Positions 27,501 through 35,881 of a stretch of 64,000 nucleotides of DNA are shown piece after piece. Position 1 is the first letter of the stretch, and every line of letters begins with the position of its first letter. The notes beneath the pieces are model-generated. The model did no database searches, was not told the DNA's origin, and saw only the letters and a list, made by a program, of their open reading frames with translations. The stretch comes from Rhizobium sp. S152 (GTDB taxonomy: Bacteria; Pseudomonadota; Alphaproteobacteria; Rhizobiales; Rhizobiaceae), in assembly GCF_030380735.1 (NCBI RefSeq), contig NZ_JAUDRZ010000030.1, positions 518,045 through 582,044 of the forward strand. The letters run 5' to 3'. The position numbers were made by a program, and so were the translations under genes.

Positions 27501-28352
27501 GATATCGTGGCCGCGCTGAACGGCTCCGGCGAGATGAAGCTCGGCGATACCAGCGTGCGCGGCCTCAATCTCGGCATGCTGGCGCCGCTGCTTTCGGCGA
27601 CCGACCCGATGCAGGACCAATTGAACGCCGGCAAGGTTCATCCGATCGTGGAAACGCTGCTCAACAACGGCGAGGCAAAGCTGCCGCCGACGTCTGTGCC
27701 GTTCAACATCACCGATGGGGTGCTCCGCATCCAGAACGTCAATGTCACGACCGACCAGGCGCGGCTGAACGGCAATGCGCAGATCGACCTGCCGCAGGAG
27801 CGGATCAGCGCGTCGCTCGATATCGGGCTCAATCCTTCCGGCGACGTATTGCCGGGCGCCGAGCCGGCGATCCGGCTCGACTTCTCCGGCATGCTGGCAT
27901 CGCCGGGTCGCAAGATGGATGTGACCGATATCACCGGCTATCTGACGCTGCGGGCTTATGAGCGCGAGCGGCGGCGTGTCGAGCGCCTGCAGTCCAACGT
28001 CCTGGAAAAGCAGCGTCTGCGGCGCGAGGCATCGCTCTACAAGTTCAACGACGCCGAGCGCGAGAAGGCGGCCGCGATCGAGACAGAGCGGCGGGCTGAA
28101 GAGGAGCGTCTGAGAGCGCTGGCGGCACAGGCCGCGCAAGAGAAGGCGGAAGCCGACGCCAAGGCCAAGGCGGAAGCCGAGGTAAAGGCCAAGGCCCAGG
28201 CGGACGCGAAGGCAAAGGCCGACGCGGAGGAGCGGGCGCGGATCGCGGCCGCAGCCGAAGCCAGGCGAGCGCAGGAGCTCGCCAAGCCGCCGGAGAACTC
28301 CCTGAACTTCAACAATGTCCCGGGGCTGCCCGGCGTGCAGCTTCCGCAATAG
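24600..28352 (+). CDS. AsmA-family giant membrane-anchored protein
   Basis: 1250-residue protein with one N-terminal membrane helix (VVLGGVVVVALFVALLAPLF) followed by the AsmA signature WTDFRKNFEDQASRIIGKKVTVHG and SVDARLLPFPSVTMHDVRVG. The body consists of repeating beta segments. Such proteins resemble bridge-like lipid transfer proteins and act in outer-membrane lipid homeostasis. The last ~130 residues differ: a Lys/Ala/Glu-rich coiled coil (EKAEADAKAKAEAEVKAKAQ, then more) ending in an NFNNVPGLPGVQLP tail. The start is TTG 24600 with a GGAGA site. It is encoded alone, followed at 28360 by a convergent gene. Confidence 0.9.
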   Translation: MVGRFLVVLGGVVVVALFVALLAPLFIDWTDFRKNFEDQASRIIGKKVTVHGSVDARLLPFPSVTMHDVRVGQETDGLPIVQVEQFSMDAELAPFLSGEALIFDMRVVNPKVKLRLLKDGTLDWTRGSQPEIPAKTVVLENVHVTGGDVQFIDDQSGRSRHVSGLNAEMSAKSLAGPWRIEGDASLDGEHGNFTISSNQPDEAGTLRMRTRLQPDKRPVTVDLDGELKLVDSKPNYQGTVSAAIENRDGKSGDKNKLPPRLKGKFELTNESVRIPEYRLEVGPVDDPYVVTGEATLDTGSKPQFLLTADGQQIDVNRIGNQGAGGKTTRDPALSARQRLNTLIQIVSQVPVPQVPGKATVRLPAIVAGDTTIRDVQLDLEPAGTGWMIDNAIGTLPGRTQVEGQGKLNLLGQASFQGQITVASNQPTGLASWLAGSVDPAIRQLRQAGFSANVNLTHDRQVFDNLEIAVGPATLKGRLDRQAPANQAPTLDVDLAGDSIDLDALRALTGLFTGQDAGENVLDHKIKAVLKADKFSAFGVEAGDVETSFTIADGALGIDKLAVKNLAGAELTATGRVEGSLLDYKGSGEITFKSADPGPFFTMLKDKLPQHPVMDRLVRNAAWYTNTALRGALTLGGDQGDGLVVTLAGVTNGSRVNLDYRMSDLLALTGKGTTSLEATLENGVTSILFGQAGLDPLPVDAGANGRLTLKVQAEGTDPADAALTFATDRTSFTATGKVDVRPETFMNGQLAVSLDSADLDPYLVMNGIGLPQTGTGLPFKLTTTATVDADKIAFANIAGHAADNEFSGALTVDRKAEKTAVSGNMALTKADGAWLGEAVYGPMTDAATGDLSGAALGIPVFKDMDVNLKLSAKEFWPGWSGAITDFTSDVVYKGDELQLNAIKGGWDGGKVDGNVLFTNADGTGFFQTKLSLSDADLAGVVWQRDGSPLANGKFGLAMALESSGKSMKDIVAALNGSGEMKLGDTSVRGLNLGMLAPLLSATDPMQDQLNAGKVHPIVETLLNNGEAKLPPTSVPFNITDGVLRIQNVNVTTDQARLNGNAQIDLPQERISASLDIGLNPSGDVLPGAEPAIRLDFSGMLASPGRKMDVTDITGYLTLRAYERERRRVERLQSNVLEKQRLRREASLYKFNDAEREKAAAIETERRAEEERLRALAAQAAQEKAEADAKAKAEAEVKAKAQADAKAKADAEERARIAAAAEARRAQELAKPPENSLNFNNVPGLPGVQLPQ

Positions 28353-28359
28353 AGGCCGG

Positions 28360-28887
28360 TCAGCCGGCGCTGACCGCGGCGGTCGTCGCGCAGGCAAGAT
28401 CGACGACATCATCGACGAAGCCGGCCTTGGCTGCCGTATAGGCGTCGCCGTCATCCGTGAACTCGGCGGCGAGGCGGCGCTTCGGCGCTTCGTAGGCCCG
28501 AGCCTTGTCGGGATTGGCGCGCAGATAATCGCGAAAGAGAATGCGGCGGCGGTGGGTGTCGCTGCCCTCGGGGCAGAGATAGATGCGCTGCTTCGGCGTC
28601 GCCTTGCGGTCCATGAAGGCAAAGACCTGGCTGTCGTAGCGGTTGCCGCGCGGCTCATAGCCGGCCGCGGTCATGATGGCGCAGCCCTGAGCGACGGCGG
28701 CGGCGTCCCTCACGGTGACATCGATGTCGATCATCGGCTTGGCCGAAAGGCCGGGGACGGAGGTGCTGCCGATGTGATCGATGGAAACGACTCCGTTGCC
28801 GAGTAGCGTCGTCAGTTGCGCCACGATGGCGCGGAATGCATCGGGCCAGGTGTCGTCATAGGCAACGATTTCCACGCGCTCGGCCAT
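28360..28887 (-). CDS. GrpB family protein
   Basis: 175-residue member of the GrpB/UPF0157 family, related to the nucleotidyltransferase fold. Diagnostic segments are IDHIGSTSVPGLSAKPMIDIDVTV (residues about 38-61) and HRRRILFRDYLRANPDKARAYEAPKRRLA (residues about 112-140). The conserved HIGSTSV and D-x-D resemble nucleotidyltransferase catalytic residues, but no activity is established. Its 3' end is seven bases from the AsmA stop (convergent). Confidence 0.9.
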   Translation of the reverse strand: MAERVEIVAYDDTWPDAFRAIVAQLTTLLGNGVVSIDHIGSTSVPGLSAKPMIDIDVTVRDAAAVAQGCAIMTAAGYEPRGNRYDSQVFAFMDRKATPKQRIYLCPEGSDTHRRRILFRDYLRANPDKARAYEAPKRRLAAEFTDDGDAYTAAKAGFVDDVVDLACATTAAVSAG

Positions 28888-28956
28888 GATCCGATCCTCC
28901 TCCGGAAGTTCACAAGAATCGCAATGTTCCGAAAGGATGGCAAGATGGCTGGGGCG

Positions 28957-29184
28957 TTACAACGAATCCTGGGTCTTTGCTGTCTTCAGCCATTGCAGGA
29001 CGTGGACGCGAAGGGCCGACGAGAGGTTGCTTTCCGGGCTTCTGGCGTCGTCGATCTCGGAGATCATGCCGGCGAGCGAGATGTCGCGTGTGGCTGCGAT
29101 GGCGTTGAGCTCGGTCCAGAATTCGTCTTCCAGCGAGAAGCTGGTGCGATGGCCGTGGAGCGTCGCGGAGTGCTTGCGGATCAT
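28957..29184 (-). CDS. Ribbon-helix-helix domain protein
   Basis: 75 residues: MIRKHSATLHGHRTSFSLEDEF opens a ribbon-helix-helix DNA-binding fold of the RHH_4 type common in Alphaproteobacteria (residues 1-22). ISLAGMISEIDDAR and SNLSSALRVHVLQWLK follow. It probably binds DNA as a dimer, but its targets are unknown. The start at 29184 matches the family's length; the frame is open further upstream. It follows the DUF4169 gene on the same strand. Confidence 0.82.
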   Translation of the reverse strand: MIRKHSATLHGHRTSFSLEDEFWTELNAIAATRDISLAGMISEIDDARSPESNLSSALRVHVLQWLKTAKTQDSL

Positions 29185-29284
29185 CGGCGGCAAGTGTCGG
29201 GCATGATCGCCGTGTGCTCGGAAGATGATTTGGGAAATGGCTGGAAGCGATTGATCGCGGGGTCTTTTCCGGTGCCGGGCAAGG

Positions 29285-29479
29285 TCATTTGTCGTCGTCG
29301 GATTTGTCGATGCGGCCCTGCGCATGGCTCTGTTCGGCCTTGTCGTTCAATGCCTTCGTCAGTTGCTTCTCCACCTTGGTGCGGCCGAAGGAGATGCGAT
29401 TCTGCTCGGCCTGCTTCTCCTTTTCGGAGCGGGCCTGCTTCTTCTTGAACTGGCGGAGATTGACGATTTCGGCGCTCAA
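29285..29479 (-). CDS. DUF4169 family protein
   Basis: 64-residue, highly charged protein beginning MSAEIVNLRQFKKKQAR, the conserved opening of DUF4169. It then reads EQNRISFGRTKVEKQL. It is mostly helical and basic with an acidic tail (KSDDDK). No function is known. In alphaproteobacteria I recall it beside the ribbon-helix-helix gene, as here. It lies 51 bases downstream of sspB on the same strand, so sspB, this gene and the RHH gene may form one transcript. Confidence 0.85.
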   Translation of the reverse strand: MSAEIVNLRQFKKKQARSEKEKQAEQNRISFGRTKVEKQLTKALNDKAEQSHAQGRIDKSDDDK

Positions 29480-29530
29480 GGGGCTTCATCCCGGATATGA
29501 AAAAGGGAAGCGAAAGCTTCCCTTTGCGGC

Positions 29531-30043
29531 TTACTGCTTCTTGCGGAAGGCGTCGAGCGAAACGACGGATCCGGCTTTCTTCTCCTCGCCGTCGGCGGGC
29601 TTGGCCGCCGCCGCTTCCTCCGTCTTTTCGGACGCCGCGGGATAGGCGGTAATCTCGGCTTCCGGCAACTCGTCGCCGTCGGCGAGCGGCACGTCGAACT
29701 CGAGCTCGAAGTTGACCGACGGATCGTAGAAGCCGCGGATGGCGTTGAAGGGGATGTGCAGCTTTTCGGGCACGTCGGAGAAGGAGAGGCCAATCTCGAA
29801 GGTCGTCTCAGTGATCTTCATTTCCCAGAACTGGTGCTGGATGACGATGGTCATCTGCTCGGGATACTTCGACTTCAGGTGCTGCGAGATGCGCACGCCC
29901 GGCGCGCCGGTCAGGAAGGTGATGAAGAAGTGATGCTCGCCCGGCAGGCGGCCCGTCGCGGCGACTTCGGACAATACCTTGCGGATGACGCCACGGAGCG
30001 CGTCCTGTGCCAGAATGTCGTAACGGATGTGATCCTGCCCCAT
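29531..30043 (-). CDS. sspB: SspB, ClpXP adaptor for tmRNA-tagged proteins
   Basis: 170-residue alphaproteobacterial SspB. It binds the tag that tmRNA adds to stalled nascent chains and hands the protein to ClpXP. The substrate-binding core (residues 1-115) contains HHFFITFLTGAPGVRIS, YPEQMTIVIQHQFWEM and FSDVPEKLHIPFNAIRGFYDPSV. An acidic, Ala/Glu-rich linker follows, then the C-terminal ClpX-docking tail VVSLDAFRKKQ. It is directly downstream of ssrA on the same strand, so a tmRNA and its adaptor are encoded side by side. Confidence 0.93.
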   Translation of the reverse strand: MGQDHIRYDILAQDALRGVIRKVLSEVAATGRLPGEHHFFITFLTGAPGVRISQHLKSKYPEQMTIVIQHQFWEMKITETTFEIGLSFSDVPEKLHIPFNAIRGFYDPSVNFELEFDVPLADGDELPEAEITAYPAASEKTEEAAAAKPADGEEKKAGSVVSLDAFRKKQ

Positions 30044-30194
30044 GCTTTTCCTGTCTTTCTGTGGTTCGGACGTGTTTTTCCAAAGGTATATGTCATGCCG
30101 AGGCGGTTTGGAAAGTCCGCAGCCGAGTCATAGTTTCTCAGACCATACATGATTTGGACGTCAGGGAGAAGGTGAAGGCTTCTGTTGCCAGGTG

Positions 30195-30470
30195 CCTTCG
30201 GACCCCGCCTAGAGGTGCGAACCACTAGGGCTTTATTTGAAGTGTCACACCGCGATTAAGCAGCGAGACGAGCTTCCGCATAGTTGTCGTTTGCAACTAC
30301 AATTTTAGCCCGATAACGGCGGTACAATGCCGAGCAAAAAGACGATCTTTACACCCTTGTCGATCCTGTTTCGCCCCCATCAAAAGCCGGCCTTCTAAAT
30401 CTTCGAGGCCGCCGGTTTTTGGTGGAGGCGCCGGGTACCGCCCCCGGGTCCAATAGGTTTATTACACCGC
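30195..30470 (-). ncRNA. ssrA: Two-piece (permuted) tmRNA, ssrA
   Basis: Transfer-messenger RNA in the circularly permuted alphaproteobacterial form. Reading the minus strand, the acceptor piece comes first and ends CGCCTCC-A-CCA at 30430-30420. After about 40 spacer bases the coding piece starts GGGGGCG at 30378. GGGGGCG and CGCCTCC pair over seven positions (one G-U), forming the acceptor stem. The tag frame is at 30294-30256 and reads ANDNYAEARLAA then TAA. A T-arm ccggg / cccgg is present in the acceptor piece. The coding piece ends near a hairpin (cctag ... ctagg) at about 30229-30210. The outer ends of both mature pieces are approximate. Confidence 0.95.
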
Positions 30471-30658
30471 TCATTTATCGCCATAGCCGATCCGAGGACC
30501 GGCGAGGGTGATATAGTGTTTTCCTGACCGCATGGGAAGAGCCGTCGTCACAAAAGCGTTGCGCCTGCACACAGAATTGGCGGGAAAAGGAGGGCGCGCC
30601 GATTGGTTTTGCCGGCGGATGCGCCTAAATATGGGAAAAATGGAATCGGCGGCGTACG

Positions 30659-31453
30659 ATGAAGCAGTATCATGACCTCCTGAAGCACGTGATGGAACAC
30701 GGAACCGATCGCGGTGACCGGACCGGCACGGGTACGCGCTCGGTGTTCGGATACCAGATGCGCTTCGACCTCCAGGAGGGCTTTCCGGTCCTGACGACGA
30801 AGAAACTGCATCTCCGCTCGATCATCCACGAGCTTTTGTGGTTCCTGAAGGGCGAGACCAATATCGGCTATCTCAAGGAGCACGGCGTTTCGATCTGGGA
30901 CGAGTGGGCCGACGAGCACGGCGATCTCGGCCCTGTTTACGGCGCGCAGTGGCGCTCCTGGCCGGCGCCCGACGGTGGGCATATCGACCAGATCGCCAAG
31001 CTCGTCGAGGGCATCGTCAACAATCCGAACTCGCGGCGCCATATCGTCTCCGCCTGGAACCCGGCGGAAGTCGACAACATGGCGCTGCCGCCCTGCCACT
31101 GCCTGTTCCAGTTCTATGTCGCCGACGGCAAGCTTTCCTGCCAGCTGTACCAGCGGTCGGCCGATATTTTCTTGGGCGTCCCGTTCAACATCGCATCCTA
31201 CGCGCTGCTGACGATGATGGTGGCACAGGTGGCGGGCCTGAAGCTCGGCGATTTCGTGCATACGCTGGGCGATGCCCATCTCTACCACAATCATTTCGAG
31301 CAGGCTGAACTGCAGCTGACGCGCAAGCCGAAGCCTTTGCCCTTCATGCGCATCAATCCCGACGTGAAGGATATTTTCGGCTTCACCTTCGAGGATTTCG
31401 AGCTGGTCGGCTACGAGGCCGATGCCAGCATCAAGGCGCCGATCGCCGTCTGA
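30659..31453 (+). CDS. thyA: Thymidylate synthase
   Basis: 264 residues, the standard length. The enzyme converts dUMP to dTMP with methylene-tetrahydrofolate. Catalytic Cys146 lies in LPPCHC, with RSADIFLGVPFNIASYALL and LGDAHLYHNH further on. FPVLTTKK and the phosphate-binding Arg residues (RTGTGTRS, SRRH) are conserved. It is separated from folA, the enzyme that regenerates its folate product, by an iron-uptake cassette of about 4.4 kb. Confidence 0.97.
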   Translation: MKQYHDLLKHVMEHGTDRGDRTGTGTRSVFGYQMRFDLQEGFPVLTTKKLHLRSIIHELLWFLKGETNIGYLKEHGVSIWDEWADEHGDLGPVYGAQWRSWPAPDGGHIDQIAKLVEGIVNNPNSRRHIVSAWNPAEVDNMALPPCHCLFQFYVADGKLSCQLYQRSADIFLGVPFNIASYALLTMMVAQVAGLKLGDFVHTLGDAHLYHNHFEQAELQLTRKPKPLPFMRINPDVKDIFGFTFEDFELVGYEADASIKAPIAV

Positions 31454-31540
31454 TCTGAATCACACGCGAAATTGCAGCGTATCATACCGGGAAGGACGCG
31501 TTGCGCCTCGCCGAGGAGGTGCGCGCGTTTGCGTTAAAGG

Positions 31541-31555
31541 TGATATTCCAGGTCA
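31541..31555. promoter_or_regulatory. Candidate iron-responsive operator (RirA/IRO box)
   Basis: tgatattccaggtca fits the rhizobial IRO consensus TGA-N9-TCA exactly. It lies 66 bases before the proposed start of the FecI-like sigma gene, where RirA binding would repress the module under iron sufficiency. A single-site match is suggestive, not proof. Confidence 0.55.
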
Positions 31556-31620
31556 ACTTTTCAATTGTATTATTTTTCACGGGTGTTAATGACCGGAGAC
31601 AAGCATTTGGAGATGTTTCG

Positions 31621-32139
31621 TTGGACTTTGGGCTCGTGGAGAGGCTGCAGCGGACCGAGGAAGGCAGGCTGCGGCGTTTCTTCATAAAACGATTGCGCAA
31701 TGGCGAGGATGCCGCGGACGCGACGCAGGAGACCTTTCTGCGTCTGCTGACGACGACGCCCAAGACCGATATCCTGAATCCCAAGGCCTATCTCTTTCAG
31801 GTGGCCAAGACGGTCGCCCACGGCATAACGGCGCGGCTCCTGCGCGACAGCGCGCTGTTTACCGAGGGGCTCGACCTCGGGAGTGTCGCCGATGATGCAC
31901 CGGGACCGCAACGTATTGTCGAGGCGCGACAGCAGCTGGCGCTTCTGATCGAGACGATTTCCCTCCTGCCGCCCAAGTGCCGAACGGTCTTCGTTCTCAG
32001 TCGACTGGAAGGGCTATCGAACGGCGAGATCGCAGAAAAGCTCGGTGTCTCCAGGAACATGGTGGAAAAGCATATCATTCGGGCGCTGATGGCCTGCCGC
32101 CAGGCACGGATCGACGCCGTCCTGGAGGTCGGACGATGA
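31621..32139 (+). CDS. FecI-like ECF sigma factor
   Basis: 172-residue extracytoplasmic-function sigma factor of the iron-transport group. Region 2 contains RRFFIKRLRNGEDAADATQETFLRLL, and region 4 LPPKCRTVFVLSRLEGLSNGEIAEKLGVSRNMVEKHIIRAL (residues about 122-162). Start TTG 31621 has GGAG eight bases upstream; the open frame is longer but lacks support. The stop overlaps the FecR start (ATGA). With the FecR-like and TonB-receptor genes it forms a classic surface-signalling operon: the receptor senses iron carrier, FecR transmits, and this sigma transcribes the receptor gene. Confidence 0.9.
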   Translation: MDFGLVERLQRTEEGRLRRFFIKRLRNGEDAADATQETFLRLLTTTPKTDILNPKAYLFQVAKTVAHGITARLLRDSALFTEGLDLGSVADDAPGPQRIVEARQQLALLIETISLLPPKCRTVFVLSRLEGLSNGEIAEKLGVSRNMVEKHIIRALMACRQARIDAVLEVGR

Positions 32140-33065
32140 GCGCGGCACCAATCGTCACGGAGGATGCGGTCGCCGAGCAGGCGGCGATGTGGGTTGCCCG
32201 GCTGTCGTCCCGGGATGCGACCGACGGCGACCGGCGCGAATTCGACGCCTGGGTGGCCGCGAGCCCGGAACACGCAGCCGCCTATGATGAGATGGCTGCG
32301 CTCTGGGCCGATCTGGCGAAGGTGCCACGTTCCGTCGGCGGGTCGCGCGGGCGCCGTCTGGGCGCCGTGGCGACCGTCGCCGCCTTGCTGTGCATCGGTT
32401 TTTATGGCGCCGAACGCATGGGCTACCTCGATCGCCTCCAGGCGGATTATTATACGCCGGTGGGGCATATCGAAACGGTCGTTCTCGAGGATGGATCGCG
32501 GGTTACGCTCAACACCGACACCGCCATCAAGGTCGTCCTCGGCGAGCGCGAGCGACGCATCGTCATGTTGCGCGGCGAGGCTTTCTTCGATGTCTCGCCG
32601 GACGCGTCGCGCCCGTTCGTCGTAGAGGGAGACCACAGCAGCGCCGTGGCCCTCGGCACGCACTATACCGTGCGAGTAGGGAACGCCGACGATGTTGCGG
32701 TCGAGGAGGGGCATGTGTCGGTCAGCACGGCCGATCGTCAGGTCATGCTGGATGCCGGCGGTGTCGCCCATGTCGCGCGCGACGGTGATCTGGCATCGGG
32801 CGTTGCCGATGTGGCCGCAATGACCAGCTGGCGCGAAGGCAAGCTGGTCTTCTCCGGCCGTCCGCTTTCCGAAGTGCTCGACGAGCTCGGCCGTTATCGC
32901 AACGGGCGCATCATCGTCGTCGGCGAGGCGCTTGCGCAAATACGTGTCAGCGGGGTTTTCGACACGCGGGACGTCGGACAATCGCTGGCCGCCCTTGAGG
33001 CGAGTATGCCGATTGTCGTGCGGTCATATGCCGGCGGCTTGGTCACCCTCGTCCGCCCGAGATGA
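32136..33065 (+). CDS. FecR-like anti-sigma/signal transducer
   Basis: 309 residues. The N-terminal cytoplasmic part (DAVAEQAAMWVARLSSRD and ATDGDRREFDAWVAASPEHAAAYDEM) is the DUF4880/FecR-N signature. One membrane helix is at about residues 72-90. The periplasmic FecR domain starts near VGHIETVVLEDGSRVTLNTDTAI and closes with a C-terminal secretin-like STN-type region (VLDELGRYRNGRIIVVGEAL, then ISG-x-F). Its start overlaps the sigma stop by four bases, so production is coupled. Confidence 0.92.
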   Translation: MSAAPIVTEDAVAEQAAMWVARLSSRDATDGDRREFDAWVAASPEHAAAYDEMAALWADLAKVPRSVGGSRGRRLGAVATVAALLCIGFYGAERMGYLDRLQADYYTPVGHIETVVLEDGSRVTLNTDTAIKVVLGERERRIVMLRGEAFFDVSPDASRPFVVEGDHSSAVALGTHYTVRVGNADDVAVEEGHVSVSTADRQVMLDAGGVAHVARDGDLASGVADVAAMTSWREGKLVFSGRPLSEVLDELGRYRNGRIIVVGEALAQIRVSGVFDTRDVGQSLAALEASMPIVVRSYAGGLVTLVRPR

Positions 33066-33188
33066 TCGCCGGAATAAACATGAATAGAAAAATCATCTTT
33101 GTTCGATTCTCGACGTCAGGACCTATGCGCCATGTCTGCTCTTCGTCAGCGAGGGTGCGTTGAAGCGCCGGCTAGACGACTAGGGTTC

Positions 33189-35759
33189 ATGATGATTTTG
33201 ACGGAATATACAGTGGGGCGCCGCGTGCGAATGGCGCTGACGGGGATGTGCTTGCTTTCGGCGACCGTGCCGGCGGCGGGCCAGGAGACAAGACCAGCGG
33301 CGAGCACGACATTGTCACTGCCGGCGGGTCCGCTGGAGGGTGCTCTTCTGGCGCTGGCGCGACAGGCCGGGCTGAAGCTGGTCTATCGCACCGAAATCAC
33401 CGCCGGCAAGACGACCGGCGGCGTGAACGGTCCGCTCTCGCCGGCCGGCGCACTTGCCGCAATCCTCTCGGGGACGGGCATCAGCTATCATTTCACGGAT
33501 GCAAAGACGGTGACGCTCGATGCGGGCGCGGCGGCATCCGGCGATGGGGCGGATGCCGGCGATGCGACGGTGCTCGCACCGATCCAGCTGCGGGCGACAA
33601 CCGCCAAGCCGTCCGATCAGCCCTACGAGACCGCGGGCTCGTCGAGCTACATCTCCGCCGAGCAGATCGAGCGGTTTCGAGGCTCGACGGCCGGTGACGT
33701 GTTCAAGAACACCCCCGGCGTCATCTCCGCCAACAACCACAATGGCGGTGCCGTCAACGTCAATATCCGCGGTCTCCAGGGGCAGAACCGCGTGCGCGTC
33801 GCGATTGACGGGACGCAGCAGACGACGACGACATGGCGGGGCTATGCCGGGGTCGACGATCGCACTTATATCGATCCGGATTTGATTGGCGGAGTGACCG
33901 TTTCCAAGGGCCCCTCGGGCGGAGCGGCCGGCGCCGGCGTGGATGGCGGCGTGGTCGGCATCCGGACCATCAACGCAAAAGACATCGTCGAGGAGGGAAA
34001 AGAGTATGGCGGTCGCGTGAGGATCGGTGCTCAGGACAACACGACCTCGCAAGTCACCGTCAATTCCATCGTCCAGCAGACAGAGCCTGCCGACTTCTTC
34101 GATTTCAAGAATGGCAATGGAAGCTTCGCGCTCGCGACGGTGCAAGACAATTTCGATTTCGTCGTCGCCGGCGCGCGCCGGTATCGCGGCAACTATTTCG
34201 CCGGCACCAAGGGTGCAACGACCTACGAATTCAAAGGGCACGAGTATCCCCTCTCCTTCACCAAGCCTGGCGAGGAGGTCTGGAATACGTCGAGCGCATC
34301 GACGTCCTTCCTTGCCAAGGGAACGATCAACATCGATGACGACCAGAGCCTGGAACTCGGTTACGTCCACTACGAAGCCGAGTATGGCGAGGGAATGTCT
34401 TCGCTGCTCTTCCTGCAGGATCAAACATTCCGACAGGCACCCTTCTCCAACGTAAAGACGGATACGTTTACCAGCCGCTATCACTACAATCCCGACGACA
34501 TGGTCGACCTCAAGGTCAACGCGTGGATGAGCATCGTCGACCAGATGGATATGTCCACGGGACTCGCCTATTACCTCCCGCCATGGGTCACACCCGAAAA
34601 CACCCCGCCCGGCGACGACCCGCGCTATGCACTGACCCGCACATATGGGGGCGATATCTCGAACACGAGCATATTCGATACCGATTACGGTCAGGTCACA
34701 GCCAACTACGGCGTCTCATATCTGTTCGAGGACATCGATGCGAAACCTTACATGAGCCGTACAACGGCCACCAGCATTGGGGTGCCGATGGTGCCTGCGG
34801 TTGGAACACGGTCCATAGCGAGCGCCTTCACGACGACCGAATGGGAACCGACGGATTGGCTCAAGTTCGATATGGGTCTGCGCTACGACCACTATTGGCT
34901 AACCGATGATGGCCCTGCGTCCAAAGTCCTCGTTCGAGAGAAGGCCGGCGGTCGCCTCAATCCATCAATCAGCGCGACACTAGAGCCGATCGATGGCTTG
35001 CAGTTCTACGCGTTGTATGCCGAGGGCGTGCGTCCACCCACCATGCGCGAGACTATGGGCAACGACGGAAACGTCAAACCCAATCCCTACCTGAAACCTG
35101 AAGTCGCCAAGAACTGGGAGGTGGGGATCAATGTCAGCAAGGATGGGCTGATCAGCGACAGCGATACCGCAAGATTGAAGCTTTCCTATTTCAGTAACAA
35201 CTACAGCAACTATATCTCTCGTGTGAGCGCTAATACCGTTAACATCCCGACTCCTCCTGATATGCCAAACTATTCGTATTCATTTGATAATTTGAGAAAG
35301 GCGCATTTTGCCGGCATCGAGATTTCAGGATCCTATGATCTAGGCTTTCTCTACGCGGAAGGATCACTGACCTACTATACGGACTATGCCTTCTGCCGGT
35401 ATGCAGCGTGTTCCGATGTAACCGAGGAGAACGACTACGCTTCGAACCACATGCCTCCGGAGATTCTCAAGTGGCTGACCGTCGGCACGCGTCTCCTTGA
35501 CGACAAGCTATCGGCCGGCGTCCGGATCACTCATGCGGGCAAGCGCTTGTCGCCGATCGATCCCGGTGCCCGCCAATTTACCGGGATGTGGGCGCCCTAC
35601 ACGACAGTCGACGCCTTCGCGACCTACAAAATCACCGATAATCTCACCTTCGATTTCCAGGCCGAGAACCTGACCGACCGGTATTATATCGACGCGCTGG
35701 ACGGATGGAATCCTTCGCCTGGGCGGACATTCCGGGCGACGCTGACGGCGAAGTTCTGA
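33189..35759 (+). CDS. TonB-dependent receptor with STN signalling domain (haem/hemophore-like)
   Basis: About 856 residues. After a signal sequence (TGMCLLSATVPAAG) comes an STN domain (residues about 40-115: LSLPAGPLEGALLALARQAG and SGTGISYHF). A TonB-box/linker and a plug domain follow (DVFKNTPGVISANNHNGGAVNVNIRGLQGQNRV at about 180-212), then a 22-strand barrel ending in Phe. The barrel has YFAGTKGATTYE and GYVHYEAEYG, reminiscent of HasR/haemoglobin-type receptors, so haem uptake is favoured over siderophore uptake, though not proven. The start is tentative (ATG 33189 in a run of two Met codons). The last third is less GC-biased than the rest, a possible sign of transfer. Confidence 0.88.
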   Translation: MMILTEYTVGRRVRMALTGMCLLSATVPAAGQETRPAASTTLSLPAGPLEGALLALARQAGLKLVYRTEITAGKTTGGVNGPLSPAGALAAILSGTGISYHFTDAKTVTLDAGAAASGDGADAGDATVLAPIQLRATTAKPSDQPYETAGSSSYISAEQIERFRGSTAGDVFKNTPGVISANNHNGGAVNVNIRGLQGQNRVRVAIDGTQQTTTTWRGYAGVDDRTYIDPDLIGGVTVSKGPSGGAAGAGVDGGVVGIRTINAKDIVEEGKEYGGRVRIGAQDNTTSQVTVNSIVQQTEPADFFDFKNGNGSFALATVQDNFDFVVAGARRYRGNYFAGTKGATTYEFKGHEYPLSFTKPGEEVWNTSSASTSFLAKGTINIDDDQSLELGYVHYEAEYGEGMSSLLFLQDQTFRQAPFSNVKTDTFTSRYHYNPDDMVDLKVNAWMSIVDQMDMSTGLAYYLPPWVTPENTPPGDDPRYALTRTYGGDISNTSIFDTDYGQVTANYGVSYLFEDIDAKPYMSRTTATSIGVPMVPAVGTRSIASAFTTTEWEPTDWLKFDMGLRYDHYWLTDDGPASKVLVREKAGGRLNPSISATLEPIDGLQFYALYAEGVRPPTMRETMGNDGNVKPNPYLKPEVAKNWEVGINVSKDGLISDSDTARLKLSYFSNNYSNYISRVSANTVNIPTPPDMPNYSYSFDNLRKAHFAGIEISGSYDLGFLYAEGSLTYYTDYAFCRYAACSDVTEENDYASNHMPPEILKWLTVGTRLLDDKLSAGVRITHAGKRLSPIDPGARQFTGMWAPYTTVDAFATYKITDNLTFDFQAENLTDRYYIDALDGWNPSPGRTFRATLTAKF

Positions 35760-35881
35760 AGCCAGCCAGTCTTCCGGCAGAGGTGAAATCCGGGGAAAGG
35801 GAGAACAAGTGTTGGACCGGAGGCGCCTGTCCGTGACACGGTGCCGCCTTATCCAAGACCTATCGCCGAGCAGGGAAACTC

